DNA of 64,000 bases from Kingdonia uniflora (taxonomy: Eukaryota; Streptophyta; Magnoliopsida; Ranunculales; Circaeasteraceae), in contig JACGCM010000655.1 in NCBI GenBank assembly GCA_014058105.1, forward strand, positions 2,192,501 to 2,256,500, written 5' to 3'. The notes under the pieces were generated by a model that ran no database searches, was not told the DNA's origin, and worked only from the letters and a program-made list of their open reading frames with translations. The number at the start of each line of letters is the position of its first letter. The stretch's first letter is position 1. Below are positions 39,339 through 51,248 of this stretch, piece by piece. The position numbers and the translations under genes are program-made.

Positions 39339-39386
39339 TAGTTGCCTAAAATATACATTACGGCGTACGCAAGTACAACCATCAGG
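39337..39386 (-). repeat. 50-bp composite repeat, inverted copy of 21550-21599
   Basis: It is the exact reverse complement of 21550-21599, including the internal 9-bp unit and the AAAATATACATTACG-type unit. Such inverted pairs could support recombination between distant parts of the molecule. Confidence 0.92.
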
Positions 39387-40869
39387 CAGTAGTTAGAAAC
39401 GCCGTTAAAAAACCACTTCTTTTCTTTAATACTTGAAAGGCTTCTGGCTCTCTATAGACATTACCACTACTAACTCTAGATCCTAGATCGCTTACTTTAA
39501 CCCTTTTCTTTAGCTTTTCCTTTTTGTTTTTCTGTAATGTATATTTAAACCGGTTTTTTTAGCCTCTGTCTTTAACCCAAGCCTCCAGCTATTTCTATAT
39601 ACATTGTTAAAAAATAACTCAATACAATACCTATTCTAAAAGACGGTGGAAAAAAGTAGTTTAGAAGCAAATACCTCTTTTCGTTAATGCTCTTTAATCC
39701 CTCGTAGTTTAGGAACGGAGCTACTTAAAGCCCTCTCATTCGTCTATTGGAAGAGAGACATGGGCTTTACCTGACCGGAAAAAAAACTCTACTCGTCTTT
39801 AGTATAAGGCGTAGGAAGCTCCGTACGCAAGTCCGGAGATCACAAGTCAGCCATAGAGAGGACCAAGGCTCAGACCTGACAGAGGACCTTAGGGATCAAA
39901 GGGGAGCTTGCTAGTCCACAACTACCCCTTTTTAGGAGCGGATGACTTGGTTCAGATAGAGATATTTCATACGCAGGTAAGAGAGTGCAGATAGAACTTG
40001 CGTACGACGAAACCTGATCCGATCTACCTCGAGACTAGCCTACTGGCTGGAGATGGTAGTAGAGACGCAGCCGTAGCAAGACTATATATAGCTATAGCAT
40101 AGTCATGGCATGGAAGCGCACCCTAAGCATATGAAGAAGGAGCTAGGTGAGATCAAAAATCCCAAGTAGACTATAAAAAGCCAAGGAGATGGTTGATTCA
40201 TCACAGGATCCCCGAAATGCAAGTTCAAGTCCAGACCCTTTTTTTACACACCCAGCTTGGTGCTTATCAGAGAAGAGTAAAGATGAGATGCATAAAAGAA
40301 TGGCGTAGACCATTTGCGGAGACCTGCTAGGGACACTAAGGACGGAGTCATGTCCAAACATTTGAGAGAGGTACGTCCTTATGGTTCGTTGAGAAGGCGC
40401 GGAGTAGCTTCTAATAGTTTAGAGGCCTAAAGGCGTGAAGATGCGCATCTTATATGGCAGCTAGCTCTTAGTCTAGGCCTGGTTAGGCTACATAGCATGA
40501 ATAGGTTCCTAGGTAGGGACCCCAAAAACTATGTGCGCAGTGACTATTACTAGAGTGCGCAGATGACTAGAACTTCGTAGTCGTGGCGTAGACGAAAGCC
40601 ATAGGACCAGCCGCTACGAGTGCTCAGATTGCTCTTATTTAACACTTCGGATGAGCCCTAAAAAGGATCAGTTAGGTTTTTTACTTCTAAACTACACACC
40701 GTAATGTCTATTTCATTCCAGGTCCAAAAAACAGCAGCTCTTTTCTCTCTAGTTCTACTTACGCACCCAGTAGGAGGTGAGCCAAAAAAAAGCCTTATTT
40801 TCACTCCTTTTTCAATTTCTAGGGGTATGCATCTTCCTAGGATCCTTGCTATACTGACGTAGAGGGCCC

Positions 40870-41095
40870 AAAGGACAACTAGGAGTCCAACTTTCTTATG
40901 ACTATAGGAGTCCAACTTTCTTATTCCAACTTTCTTATTCCGGAGCATCTTCCCGCTAGGAGTCTAACTTTCTTATGACTAGGATTCCAAACTTTTTTAT
41001 GACGGAGCATCTTCAACACAATAGTTCCGGGAGCATCTTCTGAAAAAACTAGGGGTCCAACTTTCTTATTCCGGAGCATCTTCTGATTCTGACTT
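40870..41095 (+). repeat. Imperfect repeats of TCCAACTTTCTTATG and GGAGCATCTTC
   Basis: The strings AGGAGTCCAACTTTCTTATGAC (with variants) and CGGAGCATCTTC alternate irregularly about ten times in total. The order of the pieces varies, so this is a scrambled rather than simple tandem array. Confidence 0.8.
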
Positions 41096-42224
41096 CTTTT
41101 TCTACTAGAGTAGTTGGTATAGGCGTAATGAGCTCAGTTCTTTCGCAGCTTGCAGTGTCTCCCTTCTTCGTTCTTTTCATCTTCGTTCATTCTTCATCCT
41201 GATGGTGGATAAAAGAGGGTGAGTGGCTTCCAAAAAGAGCATAGGTGATCAGTGGTCTTTTTGAAACGCTAAGGGCTTTCAGATGCTGGGTGTGGGTCCT
41301 TTTAGGATGAAGCTATAGAGAAGCTATAGAAAAGAGCTAGCGCCTTGTCCAATCCAGGCCTTTTTTTAGCCAACTTGCGTACGCTACTAAGTAGACTATT
41401 CAGTTCCGATGGATCAGTGGCTACAGGTCCCAGAGTTTTTTTAGGGCAGCAGCATGTTGGAGGTCCCAGAGTTTTTTTAGGGCAGGAGTGTGTTGCGAAC
41501 CAGATCTTGTACTTGCTTATGCCGCAGTTGAGATAGAGACCCACATGCTGCAGCAGCATGACGGAAGGGGTATAGCGACGCAGATAGAATCTATAGCCAT
41601 AGGACAGACCTCAGACCTAACATAGAGATAGGGGCGTAAAAAAGCACCAGCTTTTAAAGCAGTATCAGTCAAGTAATGGTTCCAAGGGTTCAAGGCAAGG
41701 ATCCTAGTGGTGCAGTCCTTTCGTTCTTACCAGCACTTGACAAATATCGAGCTCTCTTCAACCAATGACTTGCGTACGGAGATCATGGTGTGTTTTAGAC
41801 CAAGCGCAAAGGTTTAAGAGGGGATAGGCATCAGTAGCATGTCAAGCAAGGATCCTCACTATAGAAGGATAGCGAATCCAGCTCTACTGTCGTCCAGCCT
41901 CCTTTTTTTAAGCCTATGACAATCGCTTTATCTATAACACAGGTATGCATGGAACTACTACGACTTGCCGGTAGTTTGGAAGCAAAAATAGTTTCACTGT
42001 ACGCAAGTGCGTACTTTTTGTTGAAAATGGAACCAACTTGCGTACGGAAAAAGGAAAAGAGCTATTAATAAAAACACTTACGTACTTTTGGGTGTCCAAA
42101 CTACAAACTACAACTACTTAACAGCTACAAACTACTTAACAGCTACTTAACAGCGCAAGTTTAAAACAAAAGTAAACTCTAATCCACTGTAGGGGTGTGT
42201 TTTGGACCTGGAATGAAAAAGAAA

Positions 42225-42375
42225 AGCTCATCGCAGCGCAGCCTAAGGTAAAGGTAAGGAAAGCTCATCGCAGCCTAAGGAAAGCTAAGCTCATCGCAGC
42301 GCAGCCTAAGGAAAGCTCCTCGCAGCCTAAGGTAAGGAAAGCTCACCGCAGCGCAGCCTAAAGAAAGCTCATCGC
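42225..42375 (+). repeat. Short tandem array, AAAGCTCATCGCAGC type
   Basis: About six copies of AAAGCTCATCGCAGCGCAGC followed by CTAAGG occur here, some lacking the internal GCAGC duplication or carrying GTAAGG extensions. It is typical slippage structure. Confidence 0.88.
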
Positions 42376-43063
42376 AAATCCAGGACGAAAGACAAGAGTC
42401 AGCATAGGCCCGAAACGAGACTTCTTGATCGAGTCTTGGATCTATGGAGCACCGACTTAAGCGATTCTGATCTATGAAGGATCCTTGTTTTTTTGTCCTG
42501 CCGGAGCCCTATAGGTATTAGGTATAGGGGGAGCATCCACTTCTTTGCATCCGAAGTCCCTTGACCTAGGCTATTTCGACTAGGCTCCCTTTTTTTGAAA
42601 CCCTACCTAAAGAGCATCAAGAAAGAATCTCCACTTCCAAAGGCCGAATGCGCTACCTTGAAGTAGTCTATAGTGCTTTAAATAGAAGTTTAAAAGGGTG
42701 GGAATGGGTAGTTCACGAATGGAGTTCAGAAGTCTGTGGACATGAGCACTAGACTTCCATCTTGAGTGGCGCCCTAACATTGGACCAAGTCTGGCCTATC
42801 CATCCCAAACACACACCTAGCTTATTGATTCCTTCTTTCCTACGTAAAGAAAAGGGCTTTAAAAGACGGTGGATAAGGAGACTTCGGATGCAAAAGGGGG
42901 ATTGGGGAAGAGCTCAGCTCTTGTGGCCTGTCATGGAGTTGCCATGGGGAGCCTATAGCCTATAGCCTATAGGAGGATTTGTGTCGCCGCTATGAAGTCT
43001 TACCTTTTGTCGCTCCGCCGAGCTGCGCTATGAAGCCACGATCGCTACTATAGCTATAGCCAC

Positions 43064-43267
43064 TCACCTTAGGATGGGTAAGCCTGAGCGAAGTATGAGC
43101 CCTTTGTTTGAGAAGAGATAAGGATCCTTGCAACTTTCCTGATCAACTACCAATTTCAAACGTTGCAAATAACCCTCGAACATGGCTTTAGTAGAGACAA
43201 CGCCGCTATACGCTGCTGTAGAAGACAGTAGACGTCTTTCTTTCATGATTCTTGTCACTAGACCCAA
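43064..43267 (-). CDS. Hypothetical 67-codon open frame
   Basis: The minus-strand frame contains STAAYSGVVSTKAMFEGYLQ and VVDQESCKDPYLFSNKG, a composition like a coding sequence. It is largely free of dispersed units except AAGGATCCTT near 43121. No family is recognised. It may be a retroelement or nuclear fragment, but that is a guess. Confidence 0.22.
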   Translation of the reverse strand: MGLVTRIMKERRLLSSTAAYSGVVSTKAMFEGYLQRLKLVVDQESCKDPYLFSNKGLILRSGLPILR

Positions 43268-45801
43268 GCGCCTTTTGTAGTTTAGAAAGCCAACGTAGTT
43301 TAGAATCCTTTGCTTTCTAAACTACGCTGGGCTTTAGTAGTTGTAGTTTGGAGGCATGAGTTAGGCGATTGATTGCTGGAACGTAGTTTAGAATCCTTTG
43401 CTTTCTAAACTACGCTGGGCTATTTCTTGCTGTGGTGTGGAACTATTTATTGCTGCGCTTTCTAAACTACGCTGGATTTTGCAAGTGCAGACTATAGCGA
43501 AAATTGGGAAAATCCCCGCTCTTGAGACGTGAACTAGAATCTTCCCACTTCTAAGCTAAACCCCTCCCGCCATCCGTAGACCCATCTTTACCGCACACTG
43601 TATTCAACATTGACCTCATAGCAAATAACTAGTTTCCCATACTTATTCCCAGCTCGGCTCCAGCAAGGATCCTAAACTACGGATGATAGTGGGTGGTTTT
43701 CGCAAAGAGTAGCCTACAGAGGAATAGGATTTTGCTCCTAAACTACGCTCGACGCGAGGTTTCCTTCCTATAGAGCATAGCTGCTCCTAAACTACGCTCA
43801 CTATAGACAGTAGACTTACGTAGTTTAGGATCCTATTTTCCATCATCCGCTAAACTACTTATCCGTTAAAAAATCACTACACCTTTAGACAAACCTACTA
43901 GACTCGCTTTTCACTACTAGTTTTTTTAGGTCCAATCACAAGAAGTGGATATCCGCGTAAGAGAGCGAGAGTAGCGTAGTTGCTACGCTACCCCAGAGGC
44001 ATTTTCTCATCTTTCTTTTTTTAGGATTTGACTGCGATTTTCGCTCCTTAACCTATAGCGCTAAAGCATTGGAAAAAGCGCGAAATTTTAGTAGTGACAT
44101 TCTTAGGTCGACTGAAAGGAAAGAAGAGAGCAATAGGTAGCTTTTTTTGGGGGCAGATTCCGTCCACAATAAAGAAAAGCAAACCCACTACTTCTTTTTT
44201 TAGCCATATGGTCCTTACTATGCTTCGACACGTAAACTAAGTGCATCTCTAGCGCAAGATGAGGTTGTCGAAGAAGACCTAGCAAAGCAAGATGAGGTAG
44301 TCGAAGACTGGCGAGTGCCGCTGCGAGACGAAGATCTATGCCCTAGCAAGATGAGGTAGTCGAAGACTGGCGAGTGCCAAGGAAGCGGAGGAGCCCAGAG
44401 GGAACCGGAGGGATTAAGGAAAAGAGGTGGCTTGTCCTTATATTGAGTTAGCGCATAGGAGGCGATAGTGCGAAGGTAAGAACGAAGTGTAGGCGAGGAA
44501 AGCATATGCAAGCGTCAAAAAAAAGCAGGCAAATGTAGGCGAGTCGAAGACAAAGGGAGAATCCGCGCACGATGAGAGTTTATGTCTATAGCTATAGTAA
44601 GTAGTAGACCTATCGCTATAGTGGGAATGAAAGAAGCCTATGACGAAGCAAATAGCTACGACCAACGCAAGACTGGAGCCAATGTCAGAAGGATCCTAAA
44701 CTACGCACGATGGGGTAATCAAAAAGCATAGAATGTCTTGTTAACGTAGCGCAATGAAGAACGAACGAAACTTGCGTACGATGAATAAGACTCGAACCAA
44801 AAGATTCTCGAGACCCGCGTTAGCGTTTTAAAAGAGTAGAGTCACAAGGATCCTAGCAATAGTCATGGGCTTCCTTATTTTTTAATAAAGCGCTTTTTAA
44901 AACCACCTACGGCTACCACTTCCGGCTACCACCTCCGGTGTCCTTCGAAGACAGAAAGACAGAATGCTACCTGCAACACATCAACGCCCTTTGACTTTCT
45001 ATATAGACATAGACGCGTCTTCCTCGCTCTTACTTGAAGGGGCATGCTACGTATTACGGTTGTTGGTTAGCAGGGGTGAAAGAGGCCAGCCTTGGCTCAG
45101 TAAAAATCCGTGGAACTCTGCTGAATTCTGCAAGACCTACACAAGGAACTCTGCTGAATTCTGCAAGACCGGCACAAAGAACAAATAGGGCACGCATCTG
45201 AACTCGGCGAATATGGATACCGAAATACCACGTCACCCTTTGTTTTTAAATCGTAGGATTTATTTGATTATAACTGAACCCAGCGTAGTTTAGAAAACAA
45301 GTATTGTGATAGTAAGAGTGCTAGGTAGCTTTTTTTAGAATAGGAACCATGCTGAGCTGGCTTTAAGCATTAAAGAAAAGAGTTCAAAAAGATGATGGAA
45401 AAGGAGCTATTTCTAATCTACCCTTTGACTTGTTTTTAAATCATTGGATTTCTTTTATTATAACTGAACCATCCACTATCCAAATTGCCGGATGGAAGAA
45501 TAACCCGAGGTCTAGGATCCTTGCCGGATGGAATAATAACCCGAGGTCTATAGCGGCGCCTGGGGTTATGAGTTTGAGCTATAGTGGGATTTAGCGCTTA
45601 ACTTGCGTGCGAAGAAGTGAGATCGCGCAAACGTTTTGATTTCCCGGATTTCGCGCTGAAAGAAAGATGTCTTTCAGACCGATCCTTGCTTGGTGTGGGT
45701 CTCTAGTTGATTTGCTTGCTCCTTACTCGCTCCGCCAATTGTTTGCTCCACCTCTAGCTCCCATTTTTTACTCTGGCTCTCTAACTACTAAAACCTCTTT
45801 T

Positions 45802-45832
45802 CTTTAATACTTGAAACTTACGTACGGCTACC
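45802..45832 (+). repeat. 31-bp composite carrying the ACTTACGTACG variant
   Basis: The composite CTTTAATACTTGAA + ACTTACGTACG + GCTACC occurs also at 46489-46519 and 63686-63716. It occurs at 27880-27910 with T for G after the unit. Inverted forms lie at 34017-34047 (with the common ACTTGCGTACG unit) and at about 50435-50459 (variant unit). The G-to-A change marks a sublineage copied as a block. Confidence 0.88.
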
Positions 45833-47397
45833 TTCTTTTGCATCATCCTAAAAAAGTAGTTAGAGTGCCTCTAAAACTACACTACTTCCCCTTCTTTATG
45901 CACAACCTCCAAAGAAGTAGGTAGTTTTGGAGTGCCTCTAAAACTACACTACTTCTCCTTCTTTATGCACAACCTCCCCTGAAGTGCTTCTTTCTCCAAG
46001 CTGCCTTTTGCACAATCCACCCGGAGTGCTTCTTTCTCCGTACGCAAGTGATCTTGTATTTGCTCTTCACTTCTTTTCTTTTCTCTTCTATTTGCTCTTC
46101 ACTTCTTAAAAACTCTAGTCGAGCATCCTTCTTGGCGTAAAAAAAGCCTGGGTTCTAGCTTTCATCTCAATCCTTCCCTCCAACTACGGTGATCCTTTTT
46201 TAAGTAGGCAATCTGCTTAGTTTGGCTTCATCCCCCTAAATAAAGAAATCATACTTCTAAACTACTCCTTAGTCTTCGTTCTTTAGCTCGTAGTTTAGGA
46301 TCCTACCTATTCTAAAAAAAAGCTACCTGGCTTTGCTTTCTGGCTTCATCCTGGGGTTTTATCTTTGTGATAGCAACGAGAGGAGTTAAGAAGCTTCTTT
46401 CTTGCTAGTGGGTTTTGCTTGCATAGTGCTTCTAAACTACTAAACTCCTTTAGACATTACCACTACCTCTAAACTACTCTTTAATACTCTTTAATACTTG
46501 AAACTTACGTACGGCTACCTCTTTTCATCGTACGCAAGTAATCGGAGGATGGACTCTATTGCGCTTCGGATGGACTCTATATTGCGCTTCGGAGGATGGA
46601 CTCTTGATGACCTGCTTTGTGGCTTTTGACTTCTGAAGGAGGTAAAGGCTGGCTAGAGGTAAAGGCTGGCTATAGGATATTTCCATTTTTTCCAAAGGCT
46701 TCCGGTAGGCTTTCTCCAGTTCTCTCGTGATTTCTTGCGCTTTTCTTTAGTCCTAATCCAGTGTTCTTCTCGTGATTTCTTTCTCCAGTGTTCCCTCGTA
46801 ATTTGTTGCGTCCTAAGTTCTTCTCGTGATTTGTAAATAAAGACAAAGGAAAAGGCAGAGTGTAGTTTACTTGCGTGTAGTTTCGGAGACTTGCGTACGG
46901 TGAATAGCACCCCAAAAGGTCCGAGATGATGAAAGCGTCTAAGCCTTGAGATGAGAGTTGCTAAAGCTAGGGATGGGGATCTGATGTAGCGTCTTTAAAA
47001 CAACTCGGACCTATCCCTACCTAAAGCCTTACGCGCTGAATCAGGCATCATAGATAATAGCGCTATAGCCTAACTAGCTGCATCTTGCCAGACCCCTAGC
47101 CCACTTATGTCATAGGGGAGGAAGGAAGGGCGAGCCTATACCGACACGATCCCCAAACCTTTGGTAAAAAAACACTCATTTCAAATAGCGACTATAGGCA
47201 GTATTTGTCCTGCTGTAGCCTATTTCAAACCAATGCCTTTTCACCGCACGCAAGTTACCAAGACAGCCGCCTATTTCAATCCAATACCCTTTGGTTGAAG
47301 CATCTGAGCTCTCGTTCTTTGGGAGCCTATCTCTTATCTACCTACTTCCTTCTTTCACTTGATCATCTGAGCTTGACCCACCTCTAGGATCTTTCTA

Positions 47398-47640
47398 TTG
47401 AGTAGTGGTTGTGGCGCACCAAAGGCAAGGCGCAGTAAAAAAAGAGATCCAATGTGGAGCAAACTTTCTATTCATCCACAGGTCCAGGTAGTGGGTTTGT
47501 CTATAGGACTCAGAAGAAAAGAGCTCAGCTCTTCTATCGAATGTATACATCCCGCCTTAGGATTACCGCGCTTTTTCATGGATCACCTAAGAATGCGTCT
47601 TCTAGCTACTTTTAGAGATCACCCCGCTAGAAGAGAATGA
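47398..47640 (+). CDS. Hypothetical 80-codon open frame
   Basis: The frame is basic and leucine-rich, with VQVVGLSIGLRRKELSSSIE and HPALGLPRFFMDHLRMRLL. It crosses one A-run but no ACTTGCGTACG unit. The string GCGTCTTCTAGCTACTTTTA near its end recurs at about 19759, which argues against conservation as a protein. Family unknown. Confidence 0.2.
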   Translation: MSSGCGAPKARRSKKRDPMWSKLSIHPQVQVVGLSIGLRRKELSSSIECIHPALGLPRFFMDHLRMRLLATFRDHPARRE

Positions 47641-48097
47641 AAAGAGGGTCTTTTTTTTGAATAGACATTACGGCGAGCCTTTTCAAAAAAAGGTCAGATG
47701 ATCAGAGGACCCAATAGAATAGGCTTTTTGATCAGGATCGAGGCATCTTCAGCTAGCTAAAGAAAGAATGCACTCTTGTTTTGCTTCTGGGTTCTTCAAC
47801 CTCCCCTTCCTGCCTGATTAGTGAGCTGGCTTCCTTATACTAGGCCGAGGCGACAGCTCTAAGTTAGCCGCAACATAGCCCGACCGCCTTTCCAGATCGC
47901 TCGTATTTTTAAGAAACCAGCAATGCTATGTCGTTCCGTCTTTCCTATAGCTATACCAATAGCGAGGCTAGAAACCCAGAGAAAGCGAGGCTAGAAACCC
48001 TTATAGATGGAGTGTGCTTTATTAATAAACTGCTGCGTGGGTGAAAGCCGGACTTGCGTACGTTAAATAAGGGCTTTAAAAGGAGTTTAGTAGCTAG

Positions 48098-48118
48098 AGA
48101 CGGTGGAACCAATTAGAG
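48098..48118 (-). repeat. 21-bp unit CTCTAATTGGTTCCACCGTCT family
   Basis: Full copies of this 21-bp unit (first part CTCTAATTGG, second part TTCCACCGTCT) lie at 37345-37365 (minus), 39201-39221 (plus), 48098-48118 (minus), 48396-48416 (plus) and 50469-50489 (minus). A shortened copy lies at about 27974-27991 (plus). Flanks differ, so it is a dispersed family separate from the 9-bp unit. Confidence 0.9.
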
Positions 48119-49752
48119 GAAAGGAGTTATTAATAAACTGCTGCGTGAGTGAAAGCCGGAGATAGAATAGCCATGAAGAATTTTAGGCAGCTACCGCCAC
48201 TATAGTCAAAGATTCCATCTCCAACTATTTGAAAGCGTTGGTTGACTCGGAAGCATAGGTTTTTCACCCTTTATCCACCGTCTGGAAAGCGTCTCTAAAC
48301 TACGCTACTTCTTGCTTTCCTTAGCTCTTTTCCTTTTCCACTGATACCTATTCTAGTGGGCACTACGGTAGCTTGTAGTTTGAAAGCTTCCTGTCCTCTA
48401 ATTGGTTCCACCGTCTACGTTTCCTAGCCGTTGGTTGACTCGGAAGCATAGGTTGACTAGGGCTTTAGTAGCCTTTAAAGAGACTTGCGTACGTTTAAAA
48501 GAGTGAAAGTAGTTGTAGTTTGGAAGCGTGGTTTTGGTTTGCACCTGTCCTTTTATCCACCGTCTCTAAAAAAGGAAGCGTTGGTTGTAATGGCTTTGTT
48601 TGGAAGGATCCTAGGAATGAAAAAAGAGCAGCCTATAACTTCGATGCTACTTGGGTCCCTCTCTATGGCACATGAATCACAGCGCGTAGTGCTATTCCAT
48701 GAATCACAGCGCATAGTGCTATTCATAGATAGTTGGTTCGCATATCCCCGACCTACCTTACATTCCAGCACCTAAAAAAAAGCCTCTGACTTATCCTATC
48801 CGTAAGCAGAGAGAAGAGAGGGACCCACTACGCTTATATGCTAAAGAAGCAAAGCAAACTAGAAGTCCTATGAGAGACGGGAGAGAGCAAAGCACTAATC
48901 AAAAAAGGGGTAGACCTAAGCCCAGTTTTCCATCATCTTTCGCTGTACGCAAGTCTTCTCCTTTTTCAACCATAGACTGAGCATGAGACGTGCAAGCCGC
49001 GAAGGACGTGGAAAGCAACGATAGACCCAGTGGGTCTCTCGTTTTCCATCATCCCTCCCACCACTTTTTTTAGAAGAGCCAGTGAGAATCGCTTTTTTGG
49101 GGGGATCGGCGAAGCTCTTGATGCTTGGTTAGTCTACTAAGCCGCGTGGAGAGCTCATAGTACGCGTAGCAAGACTGATGATGGATGCGCCGTTCTAGTA
49201 GCACCACTTCCTACTAGAATAGAAGCCAATAACGTAAGACAAGCGTGTTTTTTTTGCAGACCCTTTTAAAAGCCCTTACATCTGTCTGAGGATCCTTGTA
49301 ATGGCATAGGAAAAAGGAATGACCGTAAAGAGGCCCTAAAAAAACCACCAAGGAAAGCAAAAAAGTAGTTAAAGACACTCTAAACTACCTTTTTGTTGTT
49401 TTTAAAAGAGGAGCGAAGACCTGAACTAGCAACAAGTTCGCAGGTTTTCAAAAGAGGAGCTACGAATACCTGAGCTAGCAAGCGTAGAAGTAGCGCCGGG
49501 CCTAAACCAACTAGCTTGCTTCGCACATATCAGCTAGGTGGGTTGACTCAACTACTATAGGTTTGGTCTAGGTTTGGGCTCAGTTGCGCACTTGCTTCGC
49601 TCCTTGCAGGCTCACTTTGATCATCCATAACCAATACTAGACCTATGGCTCTGCCCTCACTCACCACGTAGGTGAAATCTCTCTAGTGCTATAGTTATGT
49701 GTCACTGATGCCCCGCCTTTGCTTCATTGTCTCTCTCTTTCCATCTATCGCC

Positions 49753-49799
49753 GTACGCAAGTTTGCTTCTTGCTCTTTCCATCTATCGCCGTACGCAAG
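49753..49799 (-). repeat. Two 9-bp units with a perfect empty site at 49714-49733
   Basis: The DNA CGCCTTTGCTTCATTGTCTC at 49714-49733 is uninterrupted. At 49787-49815 the same string is split after CGCC by GTACGCAAG (49791-49799). Removing the nine bases restores identity over at least 20 bases. A further copy at 49753-49761 follows ATCTATCGCC in the same tandem series. This is the cleanest filled/empty pair in the window. Confidence 0.93.
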
Positions 49800-50908
49800 T
49801 TTGCTTCATTGTCTCTTTCCATCTATCTAGAGGTAGGGATTGGGGATCCCGTTTTGCCTGTCTCTCTACTTGACCTCCTTGCTTCACTCCAGTTCCTCTC
49901 TTATACGTGTGGGCTGGCCAATACTACGCTTAGTGGGTCTCTAGCTACTTCCATCATATTTTTTTCTATCCTAAAAAAAGTAGGCGGATAGTCATGGGTT
50001 CCTTCTCTCCCTTTCCTTTCATAGAGCTTTCCTTTCATAGAGCTCTTATGCGCGTGGTGGCCAAAACACAAAACACAGACCTGTCTTTTTTTCCATCATC
50101 TTTCTCTACTCTGCTTCTGGAATGCCTATAGGGGATAAACTGCTCACTTGCTTCGTCACTTAAAGACTAGAGGCTTCGCTTCTATAGGGACTTGCGTCGC
50201 TGATTCTTTAAAGTAGCTAGGGGACTGATTCGCTCTTCCTCTATAGACCGACTACGTACATCGCGACTGACTTCTTTCCACACGCAACACCCCTAACTAG
50301 AGCATAGCTTTCATGCCAAGGATCCTTCTCATCCATACAGATTTGGCGATGGCGGATAGAGGTTCAAAAAAACCCATAGCTTTATAGCTATTCAGGAAGA
50401 GCGATTCGTTCGGGTGAGACCCCATTTTTGTGAAGGTAGCCGTACGTAAGTTTCAAGTAGCAACAAGTAGACGGTGGAACCAATTAGAGGGCTTTCTAAA
50501 CTACGCGCTGTGTTTTAGAAGCACGACTTGCGTACGTTAAAAGGTACAGTAGTTTGTAGTTTGGAGTACGTAGTTTGTAGTTTGGAGCATTTCAGACCGT
50601 AGTTTAGAAGCAATTAGGTAGTTTAGCCGCAAAAAGAATAGGTTCTGAAAGAAAAGAGCTAGGATTGAGTTAGGAGTCAAGGTAGGTGGTCAAGAAGGTA
50701 AGCAGGAAGATAGTACCCCGAAGTCGATATGGATAGGCGAGAGTTGGTGGCTATAGTCTTTTTTCCGAGAGCAGGTCTGGAGTGGAGCCCAGAAGTTTGA
50801 CGAGACAGACCACCTAGGATCAGACACCCATGTTGCATAGTCCTCTTCCAGACCATCCACGAGAATGCGGTACTTTCTTTCCATCTTTATAGAAAATCCC
50901 TTGCCTGA

Positions 50909-50946
50909 AAGCGAAGTATCCTCTGTAAAGCGAAGTATCCTCTGTA
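50909..50946 (+). repeat. 19-bp tandem duplication inside relic 2
   Basis: AAGCGAAGTATCCTCTGTA is present at 50909-50927 and 50928-50946. Relic 1 has a single equivalent. The extra copy shifts the frame; dropping one restores EVSSVEMGKWKLE. Confidence 0.9.
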
Positions 50947-50994
50947 GAGATGGGGAAGTGGAAGTTGGAGCACTTCGTCGAGCGTGGGATCTTC

Positions 50995-51003
50995 GTACGC
51001 AAG
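50995..51003 (-). repeat. 9-bp micro-insertion with empty site in relic 1
   Basis: Relic 2 reads ATCTTC-GTACGCAAG-TTAGCC, giving Gly-Ile-Phe-Val-Arg-Lys-Leu-Ala-Pro. Relic 1 has CATCTTC|TT at 2926-2934 with no unit. Removal gives Ile-Phe-Leu-Ala-Pro-Lys-Ser. The flanks are C50994 and T51004. Confidence 0.9.
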
Positions 51004-51137
51004 TTAGCCCCGAAAAGCTACTCACTGGAAATAAAAGAAGGGGGGTCGTGAAACATAAGGGCCCAGCAAAAGAACACGCTAATGCTGAGTGGTTTAAAGA
51101 GCAAGACAAGGACCTATCTCTCAAAAAAATAGTTGAA

Positions 51138-51146
51138 CTTGCGTAC
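51138..51146 (+). repeat. 9-bp micro-insertion CTTGCGTAC with empty site in relic 1
   Basis: Relic 2 reads GTTGAA-CTTGCGTAC-GTAGAA where relic 1 reads GTTGAAGTCGAG at 3069-3080. Without the unit the two translate as KIVEVE and KSVEVE and stay aligned, gap-free, to NLTIS. The empty junction in relic 1 is A3074|G3075. Confidence 0.92.
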
Positions 51147-51237
51147 GTAGAATAGAAATTTCGAGTAAACTGGCGCAACTTGACAATCTCTAGAAGGGTC
51201 GCTCAAATAAGCCTAGGTAAAAAAATCGGTACAAAAA

Positions 51238-51248
51238 TAGACATTACG
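51238..51248 (+). repeat. About 11-bp micro-insertion TAGACATTACG in relic 2
   Basis: It follows Ile-Gly-Thr-Lys and precedes GGGATCCGGTGTTTGATGAG. Removing 11 bases restores Gly-Thr-Lys-Arg-Asp-Pro-Val-Phe-Asp-Glu; the observed frame change fits an insertion of 11 bp (2 mod 3). Boundaries are uncertain by 1 bp. It sits at the same homologous point as the GTAGTTTA unit of relic 1. Confidence 0.78.

Larger units (their letters stand above)
36311..50878. other. Repeat-mosaic spacer with scattered open frames
   Basis: I find no gene that can be named. ACTTGCGTACG units are about half as dense between 42 and 49 kb as before 36 kb, while CTAAACTAC units stay common. Open frames with protein-like composition but no recognised family lie at 37602-37808 and 47398-47640 (plus) and 43064-43267 (minus). 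Tandem repeats are listed separately. Confidence 0.55.

Noticed and set aside
50690..51178. 162-codon minus-strand open frame, with a DGLEEDYATWVSDP string loosely like retrotransposon gag
   Set aside because: Most of it lies antisense to polymerase relic 2 and it crosses two 9-bp units. The gag-like string is too short to support a retroelement call.
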